Part shown: one piece after another, positions 1-6,908 of the stretch
How positions within the stretch are numbered: the stretch's first letter is position 1
How the letters are laid out: every line of letters starts with the position of its first letter
Assembly: GCA_963710355.1 (NCBI GenBank)
Contig: CAVPZU010000006.1
Coordinates: forward strand, 1 to 17,491
From: Fen-1359 sp963710355
GTDB taxonomy: Bacteria > Planctomycetota > Phycisphaerae > Sedimentisphaerales > Anaerobacaceae
Direction: 5' to 3'
Length of the DNA stretch: 17,491 nucleotides
The notes under the pieces: generated by a model
What the model was told of the DNA's origin: nothing
The model's input: only the letters and a program-made list of their open reading frames with translations
Databases searched by the model: none
Made by a program: the position numbers and the translations under genes

Positions 1-24
1 AATACTCACAGTTTACCGCATTGC

Positions 25-249
25 TTATTTTTCAGACAGATTTTTTTTCTGTCTTCGTTCCGCTCGCCAGGCCATTACAAGCATAAACAGGCTAAAGACT
101 ATCAAAATAATTCCACACCGTAGATTTATATTGATGCCAAGCGAGTGTTGTTGGTAAATGGCTGGGTCTGAAATGAGGCCAAACACCGTGATTATACCGC
201 CGAATATTCCGAATATAAGTCCAATTGGGAATCTAATATCGAGTTTCAT
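25..249 (-). CDS. small two-helix membrane protein next to a symporter
   Basis: A 74-residue protein I do not recognise as a named family. Two hydrophobic stretches, about residues 8-26 (starting PIGLIFGIFGG) and 45-60 (CGIILIVFSLFMLVMAW), should each cross the membrane. A basic, charged tail (RAERRQKKNLSEK) follows and is probably cytoplasmic. The frame also opens with a GTG at 255, but that GTG overlaps an AAGGAG ribosome site placed 5 bases before the ATG at 249, so I start at the ATG. It lies 11 bases downstream of the SSS symporter on the same strand and is very probably co-transcribed with it. This suggests an accessory membrane partner, but that is inference. The gene is short enough that chance cannot be wholly excluded; the good ribosome site and spacing argue for a real gene. 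Confidence 0.7.
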   Translation of the reverse strand: MKLDIRFPIGLIFGIFGGIITVFGLISDPAIYQQHSLGININLRCGIILIVFSLFMLVMAWRAERRQKKNLSEK

Positions 250-260
250 AGTCACTCCTT

Positions 261-1958
261 TTACCAGAAGATTATATTAAGAACTAATGTAAGTGCCAGC
301 ACGATTATAGCAAGTATTGCAGGCTGTTTGTACCACTTAAGGCCTTCTTCCTTTATTCTCGGTGTAAGCGAATAGACAAGACCTTTCAAATCGTTATCAG
401 ATTTGGTTCGCCTGGTGATAAGTGAAATTATGATAGTTGCCATAAAACAGGTAGTCCAGCCGATCGCGGCGATCCAAAAGTTCTGGGCCATGGATGACCT
501 GAACTGGTAGATGTGTCCAAGCCAACCGCCCTTGCCCTCCGCAATAGTCAGGCCGTGCGTCAGCACTGCGCCCAGCGTGCCGGAAAGCAGCCCGAAGAAA
601 GCGCCGTTGCCTGTCGCCCGCTTCCAGAACATACCCAGCAGGAAGGTGGCGAAGATCGGAGCGTTGATGAACCCGAAGATGAGTTGGAGAAAGTCCATCA
701 GATTGTTGAAACTGGTTGCGACATATGCTGCACCGATGCTGACGGCAATGCCGAAAATAGTCGCCATGCGTCCCATCCAGAGGTAATGCTTGTCGGACTG
801 TCCCGGGCGGATGTAGCTCTGATAGATGTCGTAGGTCCAAACCGTGTTGAACGCGGTGACATTGCCGGCCATACCGGACATAAATGAGGCCAGCAGCGCC
901 GTGATCCCCAACCCCAATATGCCATTGGGCAGGTAGTGTCCCAGCATCATCGGAATCGCCATGTCATAGTCGTAGCCGGTGCCCTTCATGGGCAGTTTGA
1001 AGCCGCTCATGCCGCCGCCGGTAGTCAGCGAGATGGCTATCATGCCGGGAAGGATGACCAGAATGGGGATGAACATTTTCGGTATGGCGCCAATCAAAGG
1101 TGTGCGGCGTGCCGCGCTCATTGAGTCTGCCGCCATCGCCCGCTGGACCACCAGAAAGTTCGTACACCAGTATCCAAAGCTCAGCACGAAGCCGAGGCCA
1201 AACACAAGGCCGAACCATTCGACTCCCATCGGATTCTGGTTGGAACTGCCCATGTATGCCCAGCTCCGAGTCCAGGCGTCGGCTGCAAATTGGTTCTGCT
1301 GCGCTACTGCATGGAGGTGTTTTTGTACGCCCTCCCAGCCGCCGGCGTCCTTAAGACCAAGGAATACCAGCGGAGTTAGGCCGGCGACTATGAGGAAGAA
1401 TTGAAGCACTTCGTTGTAGATCGCGGAGGTGAGACCTCCCAGAAAGGTGTATATCAGCACGATGACTGCAGAAAACACAATGCTGAAATGAAAGTTCCAT
1501 CCGAGGAGTACCTCCATCAACTTGGCCATGGCATACATTGATATACCCGAGGCAAAGATTGTCATGATCGCAAAGGACAAGGCGTTGAATCCGCGGGTTT
1601 TTTCATCAAATCGCATCTTGAGATACTCCGGCACCGAGCGGGCCTTGGAACCATAATAGAAAGGCATCATGAACACGCCCAGGAACGCCATTGCCGGTAT
1701 CGCACCGACCCAGTAGAAGTGGCAGGTCATAATACCGTATTTTGCGCTCGAGGCGCCCATGCCCATTACTTCCAGCGCACCGAGGTTGGTCGAGATGAAC
1801 GCCAGACCCGTGATCCATGCCGGGATTGACCGGCCGGATAAAAGGAAATCCTCGCTTGTTTTGGTGTAGCGTTTCAACGCGAAGCCAATGCCAAGCACAA
1901 AAACAAAATAAATACACATAATAAGATAATCGACGTGACTTAGGGCGATACCATGCAT
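261..1958 (-). CDS. sodium:solute symporter, SSS/SGLT-like family
   Basis: A 565-residue multi-spanning protein, the usual size for sodium/solute symporters with about 13-14 helices. Family signatures seen: SGRSIPAWITGLAFISTNLG (41-60) in the first core helix region; GGLTSAIYNEVLQF (174-187), the counterpart of GGLxxVxWTDxxQ in sugar transporters; GYWCTNFLVVQRAMAA (262-277), close to the WCTDQxxVQR motif of SGLT proteins; and ASFMSGMAGN (357-366), where the helix-8 sodium ligands lie. One of the two adjacent serines expected there is a Gly. The VQR motif favours a sugar or polyol substrate, but the substrate cannot be fixed. An AAGGAG site 8 bases before the ATG supports this start. The 74-residue membrane gene follows at 11 bases. 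The coding strand is clearly G+C-richer than its neighbours (38 of 60 bases at 541-600). Confidence 0.93.
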   Translation of the reverse strand: MHGIALSHVDYLIMCIYFVFVLGIGFALKRYTKTSEDFLLSGRSIPAWITGLAFISTNLGALEVMGMGASSAKYGIMTCHFYWVGAIPAMAFLGVFMMPFYYGSKARSVPEYLKMRFDEKTRGFNALSFAIMTIFASGISMYAMAKLMEVLLGWNFHFSIVFSAVIVLIYTFLGGLTSAIYNEVLQFFLIVAGLTPLVFLGLKDAGGWEGVQKHLHAVAQQNQFAADAWTRSWAYMGSSNQNPMGVEWFGLVFGLGFVLSFGYWCTNFLVVQRAMAADSMSAARRTPLIGAIPKMFIPILVILPGMIAISLTTGGGMSGFKLPMKGTGYDYDMAIPMMLGHYLPNGILGLGITALLASFMSGMAGNVTAFNTVWTYDIYQSYIRPGQSDKHYLWMGRMATIFGIAVSIGAAYVATSFNNLMDFLQLIFGFINAPIFATFLLGMFWKRATGNGAFFGLLSGTLGAVLTHGLTIAEGKGGWLGHIYQFRSSMAQNFWIAAIGWTTCFMATIIISLITRRTKSDNDLKGLVYSLTPRIKEEGLKWYKQPAILAIIVLALTLVLNIIFW

Positions 1959-2020
1959 ACTTTTTTCTCCTTATATAAGCAATATCCCTAACATTCTTTT
2001 GTCCCCAACGTTAATTCCTT

Positions 2021-2026
2021 ATTATA
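2021..2026 (-). promoter_or_regulatory. candidate -10 box for the symporter operon
   Basis: On the minus strand this reads TATAAT, a perfect -10 hexamer, about 60 bases before the symporter ATG. No convincing -35 box stands at the right distance, so it is only a candidate. Its position between the divergent HAD relic and the symporter is right. Confidence 0.35.
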
Positions 2027-2136
2027 TCTGTTGTTTGAAATTTGACGGATATTATATTTTCTGTCTGGCAGAATACAACAATAAATTATATAATCAGATT
2101 TTATAGGATTTTTTGTGCATAAAATTGTTCAGGATG

Positions 2137-2152
2137 CCGGATAGGTATCCGG
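2137..2152. repeat. small perfect hairpin CCGGATA-GG-TATCCGG
   Basis: Perfect 7-bp arms with a 2-base spacer, 30 bases before the HAD relic and upstream of the symporter. It has no T-run typical of a terminator. It could be an operator or one more dispersed palindrome. Confidence 0.4.
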
Positions 2153-2181
2153 ATTTAAACCGGGCAATTTTGGTGTGACAG

Positions 2182-2283
2182 ATGGCAAAGTATTCAGCAG
2201 TGACAGCAGTGATTTTTGACCTTGACGGGATTATTCTTGATACTGAGCCTATGTCCCGCCGGATAGTTGATATTTTCTCTTAA
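2182..2283 (+). pseudogene. N-terminal relic of a HAD-family phosphatase/phosphomutase
   Basis: Thirty-three codons open with ATG and end at TAA. Residues 9-25 read AVIFDLDGIILDTEPMS, the motif I hallmark of the haloacid dehalogenase superfamily (hhhDxDGxhhDTE) as found in beta-phosphoglucomutase and phosphoglycolate phosphatase relatives. D13 and D15 would be the nucleophile and acid/base. A working enzyme needs about 200 more residues with motifs II-IV. I see none downstream: the next sequence is the 3' end of the opposing RCC1 gene. So this is a decayed or deleted gene whose catalytic start survives. Deletion during insertion or rearrangement of the RCC1 gene would explain it, but that is inference. 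Too short for usual gene callers. Confidence 0.75.
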
Positions 2284-2322
2284 ATCAAGAGCGATTATCC
2301 TATTTTCCAGAATCAGGGACGC

Positions 2323-2343
2323 TAATCCGGGTCTTACGGATTA
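2323..2343. repeat. hairpin over the RCC1 stop codon
   Basis: TAATCCG at 2323-2329 pairs with CGGATTA at 2337-2343 around a 7-base loop containing the stop codon of the RCC1 gene. There is no following T-run on the minus strand, so intrinsic termination is possible but weakly supported. Confidence 0.3.
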
Positions 2344-4172
2344 ACTCCTTCAAGCCAATGGTTTGCAATTATCGCTAAATCCTCAAAATCAACACGGCCA
2401 TCCTTATTGATATCCGCCCCGCCGCACCACGATGGCGCCATACAAGGGATGGGACCGGGAACTGTTTGCTGCAGGGCAAGGCTTAACCGATCGCCTGCAG
2501 CAATAGCTATGAAGTTATTCCCTGCCGGAGGCGTCGTCTCACCGTAACTATTGCTCCCCCAGCCAACAATACTGCCATCGGACTTAAGGGCAAGATTATG
2601 AGATATGCCCGCGGCAATGGCGATAAAGTTATTTCCTGCCGGCGGTGTCGCCTCACCGTAGGAGTTGTCTCCCCAGCCGACGATGCTGCCGTCGGACTTG
2701 AGGGCAAGACTATGATACTCGCCTGCGGCAACGGCTATGAAATTATTCCCTGGCGGAGGCGTCGCCTGACCATAGGAATTGTACCCCCAGCCGACGATAC
2801 TGCCGTTGGATTTAAGGGCAAGACCATGCCAATATCCTGCGGCAATGGCAATGAAATTATTCCCTGGCGGAGGCGTCGCCTGACCATAATAATTAATAGA
2901 ATAATCATCATAGTTATTCCCCCAGCCGACGATACTGCCGTCGGACCTAAGGGCAAGACTAAAATCACTGCCTGCGGCAATGGCGATAAAGTTATTCCCT
3001 GCCGGAGGCGTTGCCTGACCATAGTAATTCCACCCCCAGCCGACGATACTGCTGTCGGACTTGAGGGCAAGACTATGAGAACCGCCTGCGGCAACGACCG
3101 TGAAATTATTGCCTGCCGGAGGTGTCGCCTGACCATAACCATCATACCCCCAGCCGACGATACTGCCGTCGGACTTCAGGGCAAGACTATGAGAATCGAA
3201 GTCTATGCCTGTGGCAACGGCTGTAAAATTATTCCCTGCCGGAGGAGGAGGCGTTGCTTGACCATACTCATTCTCCCCCCAACCAACGATACTGCCGTCG
3301 GACTTCAGTGCAAGACTATACCCATAGCCTGAGGCAATGGCTGTGAAATTAGTCCCTGCCGGAGGTGTCAGACCAGAGGGATTGTACCCCCAGCTGACAA
3401 TGCTGCCGTCGGACTTCAGGGCAAGACCATGATACTCGCCTGCAGCAATAGCAATAAAATCATTTCCTGCCGGAGGCGTCGCCGCACCATACCAATTCCG
3501 TCCCCAGCCGACGATACTGCCATCGGACTTTAGGGCAAGACTAAAATCCCAACCTGCGGCAATAGCGATAAAGTTTTTTCCGGCTGGAACATTGCACTCA
3601 CCATAGTAATTGTCCCCCCAGCCAACGACACTGCCGTCGGACTTCAGGGCAAGACTGTGAAACCAGCCTGCGGCAATGGCTATAAAATTATTCCCTGTCG
3701 GAGGCGTGCCCTGACCATAGCCTAGTTTGCCCCCAGCCGACGATACTGCCGTCGGACTTCAGGGCAAGACTGTGAGAATAGCCTGCGGCAACGGCTATGA
3801 AATTATTCCCTGTCGGAGGCGTCGCCTGACCTAAATCGTTTCTGCCCCAGCCGACGATACTGCCGTCGGACTTCAGGGCAAGACTAAAATCATGCCTGCG
3901 GCAATGGCGATAAAGTTATTCCCTGCCGGAGGTGTACCCTCACCCTGGCTTAAGTCCCCCCAGCCAACGATGGTGCCATCGGACTTCAGGGCAAGACTAT
4001 GAGACATGCCTGCGGCAATTTTATTAATATTAGTCAAAGGTGCATTAGGCAGTTTTGGGTTGCCCCAGACAACTATTTCATACCCCGCGGCATAGGGAAC
4101 AAACAGAGTTGTAAAGAGCAATCCTGCCGCAATAATAGCAATAATACAGCCGTGTAGAAATGTGCTTTTCAT
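2334..4172 (-). pseudogene. secreted RCC1-repeat protein with dockerin-like C-terminus, frameshifted
   Basis: Start: ATG at 4172, 7 bases after GGAGGA; the frame opens earlier with a TTG at 4187. An N-terminal signal peptide of about 30 residues (MKSTFLHGC... to PYAAG) precedes the repeats. Fourteen units of about 38 residues follow, consensus NNFIAIAAGxxHSLALKSDG then SIVGWGxNxYGQATPP, the short bacterial form of the RCC1 beta-propeller repeat. The end is a calcium-loop helix, ADINKDGRVDFEDLAIIA, followed by NHWLEG, as in half a type I dockerin and common on secreted planctomycete proteins. Near 3891 a base is missing (GGCATGATTTTAG against GGCAGTGATTTTAG in a sister repeat), giving a stop at 3873; near 3723 an extra A restores frame. 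The rest, about 460 codons, is open to TAA at 2334 but lacks any start codon. Either a pseudogene or two sequencing/assembly errors. Likely exported; binding partner unknown. Confidence 0.85.
2472..4066 (-). repeat. tandem array of ~114-bp RCC1-coding repeats (14 units)
   Basis: Fourteen direct repeats of about 114 bp, alike at DNA level (the minus-strand core TCCGACGGCAGTATCGTCGG recurs nearly unchanged). Units differ mainly in the codons after GGCTGGGG and before CATAGTCTTGCC. One unit near 2890-2915 carries a 21-base insertion and one near 3243 two extra proline codons. The similarity suggests recent amplification or gene conversion and makes the array prone to assembly error. Confidence 0.9.
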
Positions 4173-4196
4173 ATTCCATTCCTCCAAAAATCGCTA

Positions 4197-4214
4197 AAAT
4201 GGGATTTCCCATTT
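4197..4214. repeat. 18-bp palindrome upstream of the RCC1 gene
   Basis: AAATGGGA-TT-TCCCATTT, perfect 8-bp arms, 25 bases before the RCC1 start codon. The compact symmetry and position in the leader would suit an operator, or a hairpin in the mRNA leader. No binding protein can be named. Confidence 0.45.
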
Positions 4215-4230
4215 AAAATCTTGTAGATTC

Positions 4231-4328
4231 CCACGCCTTTACAGGCGTGGCACTTATTGTTTCAGGCTTTGCCTGTCCAGCAACTTCGTTGCTGGAAATG
4301 GCTCTCACCCCCGCCTTCACAGGCGGGG
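4231..4328. repeat. cluster of four strong hairpins
   Basis: Four perfect inverted repeats in 98 bases: CCACGCCT-TTAC-AGGCGTGG (4231-4250), CAGGC-TTT-GCCTG (4263-4275), TCCAGCAAC-TTC-GTTGCTGGA (4276-4296) and CCCCGCCT-TCAC-AGGCGGGG (4309-4328). The first and last are variants of one unit. The set is not tied to a gene and lies between the RCC1 promoter candidate and its start. A REP/BIME-like mosaic, or the end of a lost single-strand transposon, are possible readings. Neither is shown. Confidence 0.7.
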
Positions 4329-4373
4329 AACTCCCGCGAAATTAGAGACATTCTTCCACTTTCGAATCAGAAC

Positions 4374-4402
4374 ATAATATCAAAATCATCCCTGAATTGC
4401 AA
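4374..4402 (-). promoter_or_regulatory. candidate promoter for the RCC1 gene
   Basis: Read on the minus strand: TTGCAA (4402-4397), 17-base spacer, TATTAT (4379-4374). Both boxes are near the sigma-70 consensus with ideal spacing. The transcript would carry a leader of nearly 200 bases including the four hairpins and the 18-bp palindrome. Confidence 0.4.
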
Positions 4403-4505
4403 GTAGATTTTCAATTATTTTGAGATGTGGAGCAAATGTGAAAACCGGTGTTTTTAGCCTGCATCTTTTTGGGCATAATTAGTACAGCAAATGATGATGA
4501 GGAAC

Positions 4506-4535
4506 TTGACAATTCAGTCAAAAACCCTCAATAAT
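4506..4535 (+). promoter_or_regulatory. candidate promoter of the pyrK-pyrD operon
   Basis: A perfect TTGACA at 4506-4511 and AATAAT at 4530-4535, separated by 18 bases, about 70 bases before the pyrK start. The transcript would begin just before a run of eight G residues at 4547-4554. No pyrimidine-sensing leader, PyrR site or attenuator is recognisable. Confidence 0.55.
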
Positions 4536-4606
4536 AGCTTGACTATGGGGGGGGTTTTGTTTAAATTAAAAATTGAAAAGTAAAAAGTAAAAAAGACAAG
4601 ATTAGA

Positions 4607-5542
4607 ATGACAAACACTCGTCTAATTCAAAATAAAGGCCCATTTAATGCTTTAGTCAAGGCTAATAAGCGGACAGGCCCTCCTACGCTAAAGCTTCGGA
4701 GGGCAAGCAGATGTTTTTACAGGATGGATTTGGAGTTCGAAGGCGAAGGAGCAAAGGCCTTCAGAAAAGTTGTCCCCGGACAGTTTGCCGAGATTGATTT
4801 AAGCGGGGCCGCCCTGCCGCCAACGGAAAAAATACCTGAAGAACTGAAAGACGTCTGCAGGCGCGATATAATTTTGCGCAGGCCATTTAGTTTTTGCGAT
4901 ATGATAACCGGCGGCAACAAGACCATTGTCGAGATTTTGTATTGCGTTGTCGGGCCTGCAAGCCTGCGAATGACAACTCTAAAAGCCGGCAATAAGATAA
5001 GCGTAATTGGGCCGTTGGGAAATGGATTTAGTATTCCTAATGAAAAGAAAACCGCCCTGCTTGTGTCAGGCGGGATGGGCAGCCCGCCTCTGCAGCATTT
5101 GGCGAATGTTCTGGTCAGAAATTATCCCAAAATAAATGCAATTGCATTTGCAGGGGCAAAAACAAAAGAGGATTTTCCTTTTAATCCAAAGCGGTTTGCC
5201 AAAAACAAAATCGAGACGATTATCACAACCGATGACGGCTCGGCTGGATTAAAGGGATTTGTAAGCGAGCATTTAGAAAGATGGATAGAGAAAAAGGGAT
5301 GCAAGGAGGCGGAAATGATAATATACGGCTGCGGGCCTGAGGCGATGCTGGCGAGGGTAGCCGAGATTGCAAACAGTCACAGAATTGACTGCCAGATTAG
5401 TATGGAGCGGCGGATGGCCTGCGGGATAGGATTATGTCTCGGCTGTGCTGTGGAATGCAAACTCGAAGGCTCAAACGAAACCGTATATAAGATGTGCTGC
5501 ACAGATGGGCCAGTCTTTGATTCAAAGGAGGTTGTTTTTTAG
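4607..5542 (+). CDS. pyrK: dihydroorotate dehydrogenase B, electron transfer subunit
   Basis: PyrK passes electrons from the PyrD flavin to NAD+ through FAD and a [2Fe-2S] cluster, in the fourth step of pyrimidine synthesis. Seen in 311 residues: RRPFS (91-95, FAD contact), GPLGNGF (135-141), SGGMGSPPL (154-162, nucleotide binding), YGCGPEAML (240-248), and the cluster ligands C272, C277, C280 and C298 in MACGIGLCLGC and CTDGPVF. pyrD follows at 51 bases. Two oddities: residues 24-32 (GPPTLKLRR) are encoded by an imperfect palindrome apparently inserted before the first strand (CFYRMDLEFEG), and an extra loop at about 66-88 separates PGQFAEID from RRPFS. The stop codon TAG is the start of a dispersed TAGCCACAGA repeat. 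No strong ribosome site precedes the ATG, so the start is less certain than the identity. Confidence 0.95.
   Translation: MTNTRLIQNKGPFNALVKANKRTGPPTLKLRRASRCFYRMDLEFEGEGAKAFRKVVPGQFAEIDLSGAALPPTEKIPEELKDVCRRDIILRRPFSFCDMITGGNKTIVEILYCVVGPASLRMTTLKAGNKISVIGPLGNGFSIPNEKKTALLVSGGMGSPPLQHLANVLVRNYPKINAIAFAGAKTKEDFPFNPKRFAKNKIETIITTDDGSAGLKGFVSEHLERWIEKKGCKEAEMIIYGCGPEAMLARVAEIANSHRIDCQISMERRMACGIGLCLGCAVECKLEGSNETVYKMCCTDGPVFDSKEVVF
4677..4704. repeat. imperfect palindrome inserted within pyrK
   Basis: GCCCTCC (4677-4683) pairs with GGAGGGC (4698-4704) around a core with the AAGCTT palindrome. It is read in frame as PPTLKLRR, between the N-terminal segment of PyrK and its first conserved strand, at a place where the family needs no such residues. 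See findings. Confidence 0.6.
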
Positions 5543-5560
5543 CCACAGAGAACACAGAGA
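5540..5560 (+). repeat. TAGCCACAGA dispersed repeat at the pyrK stop
   Basis: TAGCCACAGAGAACACAGAG begins with the TAG stop codon of pyrK. The first ten bases recur twice on the minus strand downstream of pheS (16339-16330 and 16416-16407), each time followed by an ACACAGA or CCACAGA unit. Confidence 0.6.
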
Positions 5561-5593
5561 AAAAAAGATAGAAAGAAAATAGAATAACAGATA

Positions 5594-6535
5594 ATGAAAA
5601 ACATAATTGATATATCAGTAAATTTTGGAAGATTGCGTCTGGCGAATCCTGTGTTTCTGGCGTCTGGGACGTGCGGATATGCAGATGAGCTGGCTGATTT
5701 TATGGATTTGAAAAAAATCGGCGCTTTTATTACAAAAAGCATAACGTTAAAGCCGCGAAAAGGAAATCCCGACCCGAGGATTGTCGAGACAGATTGCGGG
5801 ATGCTCAATGCAATAGGGCTGGCAAATATCGGGCTGGAAAAGTTCATTAAAGAGAAGCTGCCAATCCTTAAAAGAATGTCCGCTTTCGGCGTAACGGTCT
5901 TTGTAAGTGTGGCGGGCGAAACAATCGATGAGTATGCAGCGGTAATAGAAAGGCTCTCTGATGAGAAGGCGATAGCGGGATTTGAATTGAATATAAGCTG
6001 TCCGAACGTAAAGATGGGCAGCATTAGTTTCGGGACTGAGCCTGCGATTGTCGAGGATATAACGGCGGCGGCGAAGAAGGCGGCCGGCAGGAAGGTTTTA
6101 ATGGTAAAACTGACGCCGCAGGTTTCGGATATAAGCGCAACAGCACGGGCGGCGATTGACGGCGGAGCAGATGCATTGAGCCTGATAAATACTTTTACGG
6201 CTATGGTTATCGACATTGAAATTGCCCGCCCTGCCCTTGCGAACAGGACGGGCGGCTTGTCCGGGCCTGCGATAAAGCCGATAGCGGTTTATTTAGTGAA
6301 CAAGGTTTATCGAGAGGCTGCCCAAAAGGCAAATATACCGATTCTGGGCATCGGCGGGATAAGGACGGCAAGCGATGCGATTGAGTTTATGATTGCAGGT
6401 GCGACGGCGGTGGCGGTCGGGACGGGAAACTTCATCGAGCCTGCCTGTGCGGAAAAAATTGCCGACGGAATAAGAAAATATTGCGTCCGCAAAAATATAT
6501 CGAACATTGGAAAATTGGTCGGCTCTCTTAAATAA
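5594..6535 (+). CDS. pyrD: dihydroorotate dehydrogenase B, catalytic subunit (class 1B)
   Basis: Oxidises dihydroorotate to orotate with FMN. A class 1B enzyme works as a complex with PyrK, encoded just upstream. The 313 residues match the family length. Seen: ASGTCGYA (23-30), the lysine in ITKSIT (K48), CGMLNAIGLAN (68-78), NISCPN (133-138) whose C136 is the catalytic base typical of class 1 (class 2 uses Ser), VKLTP (171-175), NRTGGLSGPAIKP (217-229), GIGGI (252-256) and the C-terminal phosphate-binding AVAVGTGNF (272-280). No membrane anchor, so a soluble enzyme with NAD+ as acceptor. Gap to pyrK 51 bases, to the next gene 27 bases, consistent with an operon. Identity is not in doubt. Confidence 0.97.
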   Translation: MKNIIDISVNFGRLRLANPVFLASGTCGYADELADFMDLKKIGAFITKSITLKPRKGNPDPRIVETDCGMLNAIGLANIGLEKFIKEKLPILKRMSAFGVTVFVSVAGETIDEYAAVIERLSDEKAIAGFELNISCPNVKMGSISFGTEPAIVEDITAAAKKAAGRKVLMVKLTPQVSDISATARAAIDGGADALSLINTFTAMVIDIEIARPALANRTGGLSGPAIKPIAVYLVNKVYREAAQKANIPILGIGGIRTASDAIEFMIAGATAVAVGTGNFIEPACAEKIADGIRKYCVRKNISNIGKLVGSLK

Positions 6536-6562
6536 AGACAGAAGACAGAATAAAAACTAAAA

Positions 6563-6859
6563 ATGGAGACTTTGAAATTACTATCTGATTATTTTCCGAT
6601 GGCGGTTTATACCGGCAAGTGTTTAGTCTTTGTGAGCGAGGACTGGCGGGTGGAGCTGACTGAGCATAAGGAAAGCGATTTCAGCAAAGAAGGTCAGCAG
6701 GCGCCGGTAATAAGGGTGCGGATTGCCAAGCGGGCAATCAACGGCGAACTGATACCGAGCTACTACGAGGATTTTCAGATTGAATCGTTGGGCGAACTGG
6801 CAGAGCAGGTTGAAAAATACGTGCAAATGGCGGTCGGCAGAAACCTGAAGGAAATGTAA
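6563..6859 (+). CDS. uncharacterised 98-residue protein in the pyr operon
   Basis: I do not recognise a family. The 98 residues are soluble, mixed alpha/beta and slightly basic in the middle. A beta-rich first half contains FPMAVYTGKCLVFVSEDWRV, the middle has VIRVRIAKRAINGEL, and a final amphipathic helix (LGELAEQVEKYVQMAVGRN) could mediate pairing. No signal peptide, metal motif or catalytic pattern stands out. It begins 27 bases after pyrD and ends with the stop codon embedded in a perfect hairpin (6858-6876). Codon use resembles pyrD, so it is probably a real, lineage-specific gene. There is only a weak purine-rich ribosome site. Confidence 0.75.
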   Translation: METLKLLSDYFPMAVYTGKCLVFVSEDWRVELTEHKESDFSKEGQQAPVIRVRIAKRAINGELIPSYYEDFQIESLGELAEQVEKYVQMAVGRNLKEM

Positions 6860-6876
6860 TCCGCCAGAGGCGGATT
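6858..6876. repeat. TCCGCC-type palindrome overlapping a stop codon
   Basis: AATCCGCC-AGA-GGCGGATT, perfect 8-bp arms, starting in the TAA of the 98-residue gene and followed by GAGTTTTTAGTTTT. It resembles the in-gene palindromes at 7090-7104 and 12317-12329. It could also act as a weak terminator. Confidence 0.6.
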
Positions 6877-6908
6877 GAGTTTTTAGTTTTGAGTTCTAAG
6901 TTAAACCT

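Noticed and set aside
397..1917. Several frames on both strands inside the symporter gene
   Set aside because: They overlap a complete, recognisable transporter and their proteins show no domains; they are shadows of its higher-GC codons.
2598..3332. A 244-codon plus-strand frame over the RCC1 region
   Set aside because: It is the antisense shadow of the 114-bp repeats; its periodic peptide (PPADDTAVG) mirrors the minus-strand codons and has no family resemblance.
2472..4066. Regular repeat array resembling a CRISPR locus
   Set aside because: Units are about 114 bp direct repeats that code in frame for RCC1 blades, without short repeats and unique spacers, and no cas genes lie nearby.
4540..4560. 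Run of eight G then T residues as a terminator or special structure
   Set aside because: No coherent stem precedes it and no plus-strand gene ends upstream; it lies just after the pyrK promoter candidate.
6227..6260. Inverted repeat GCCCGCCCTG / CAGGACGGGC inside pyrD
   Set aside because: The encoded ARPALANRTGGLSG is a conserved motif of class 1 dihydroorotate dehydrogenases, so this is not an insertion.
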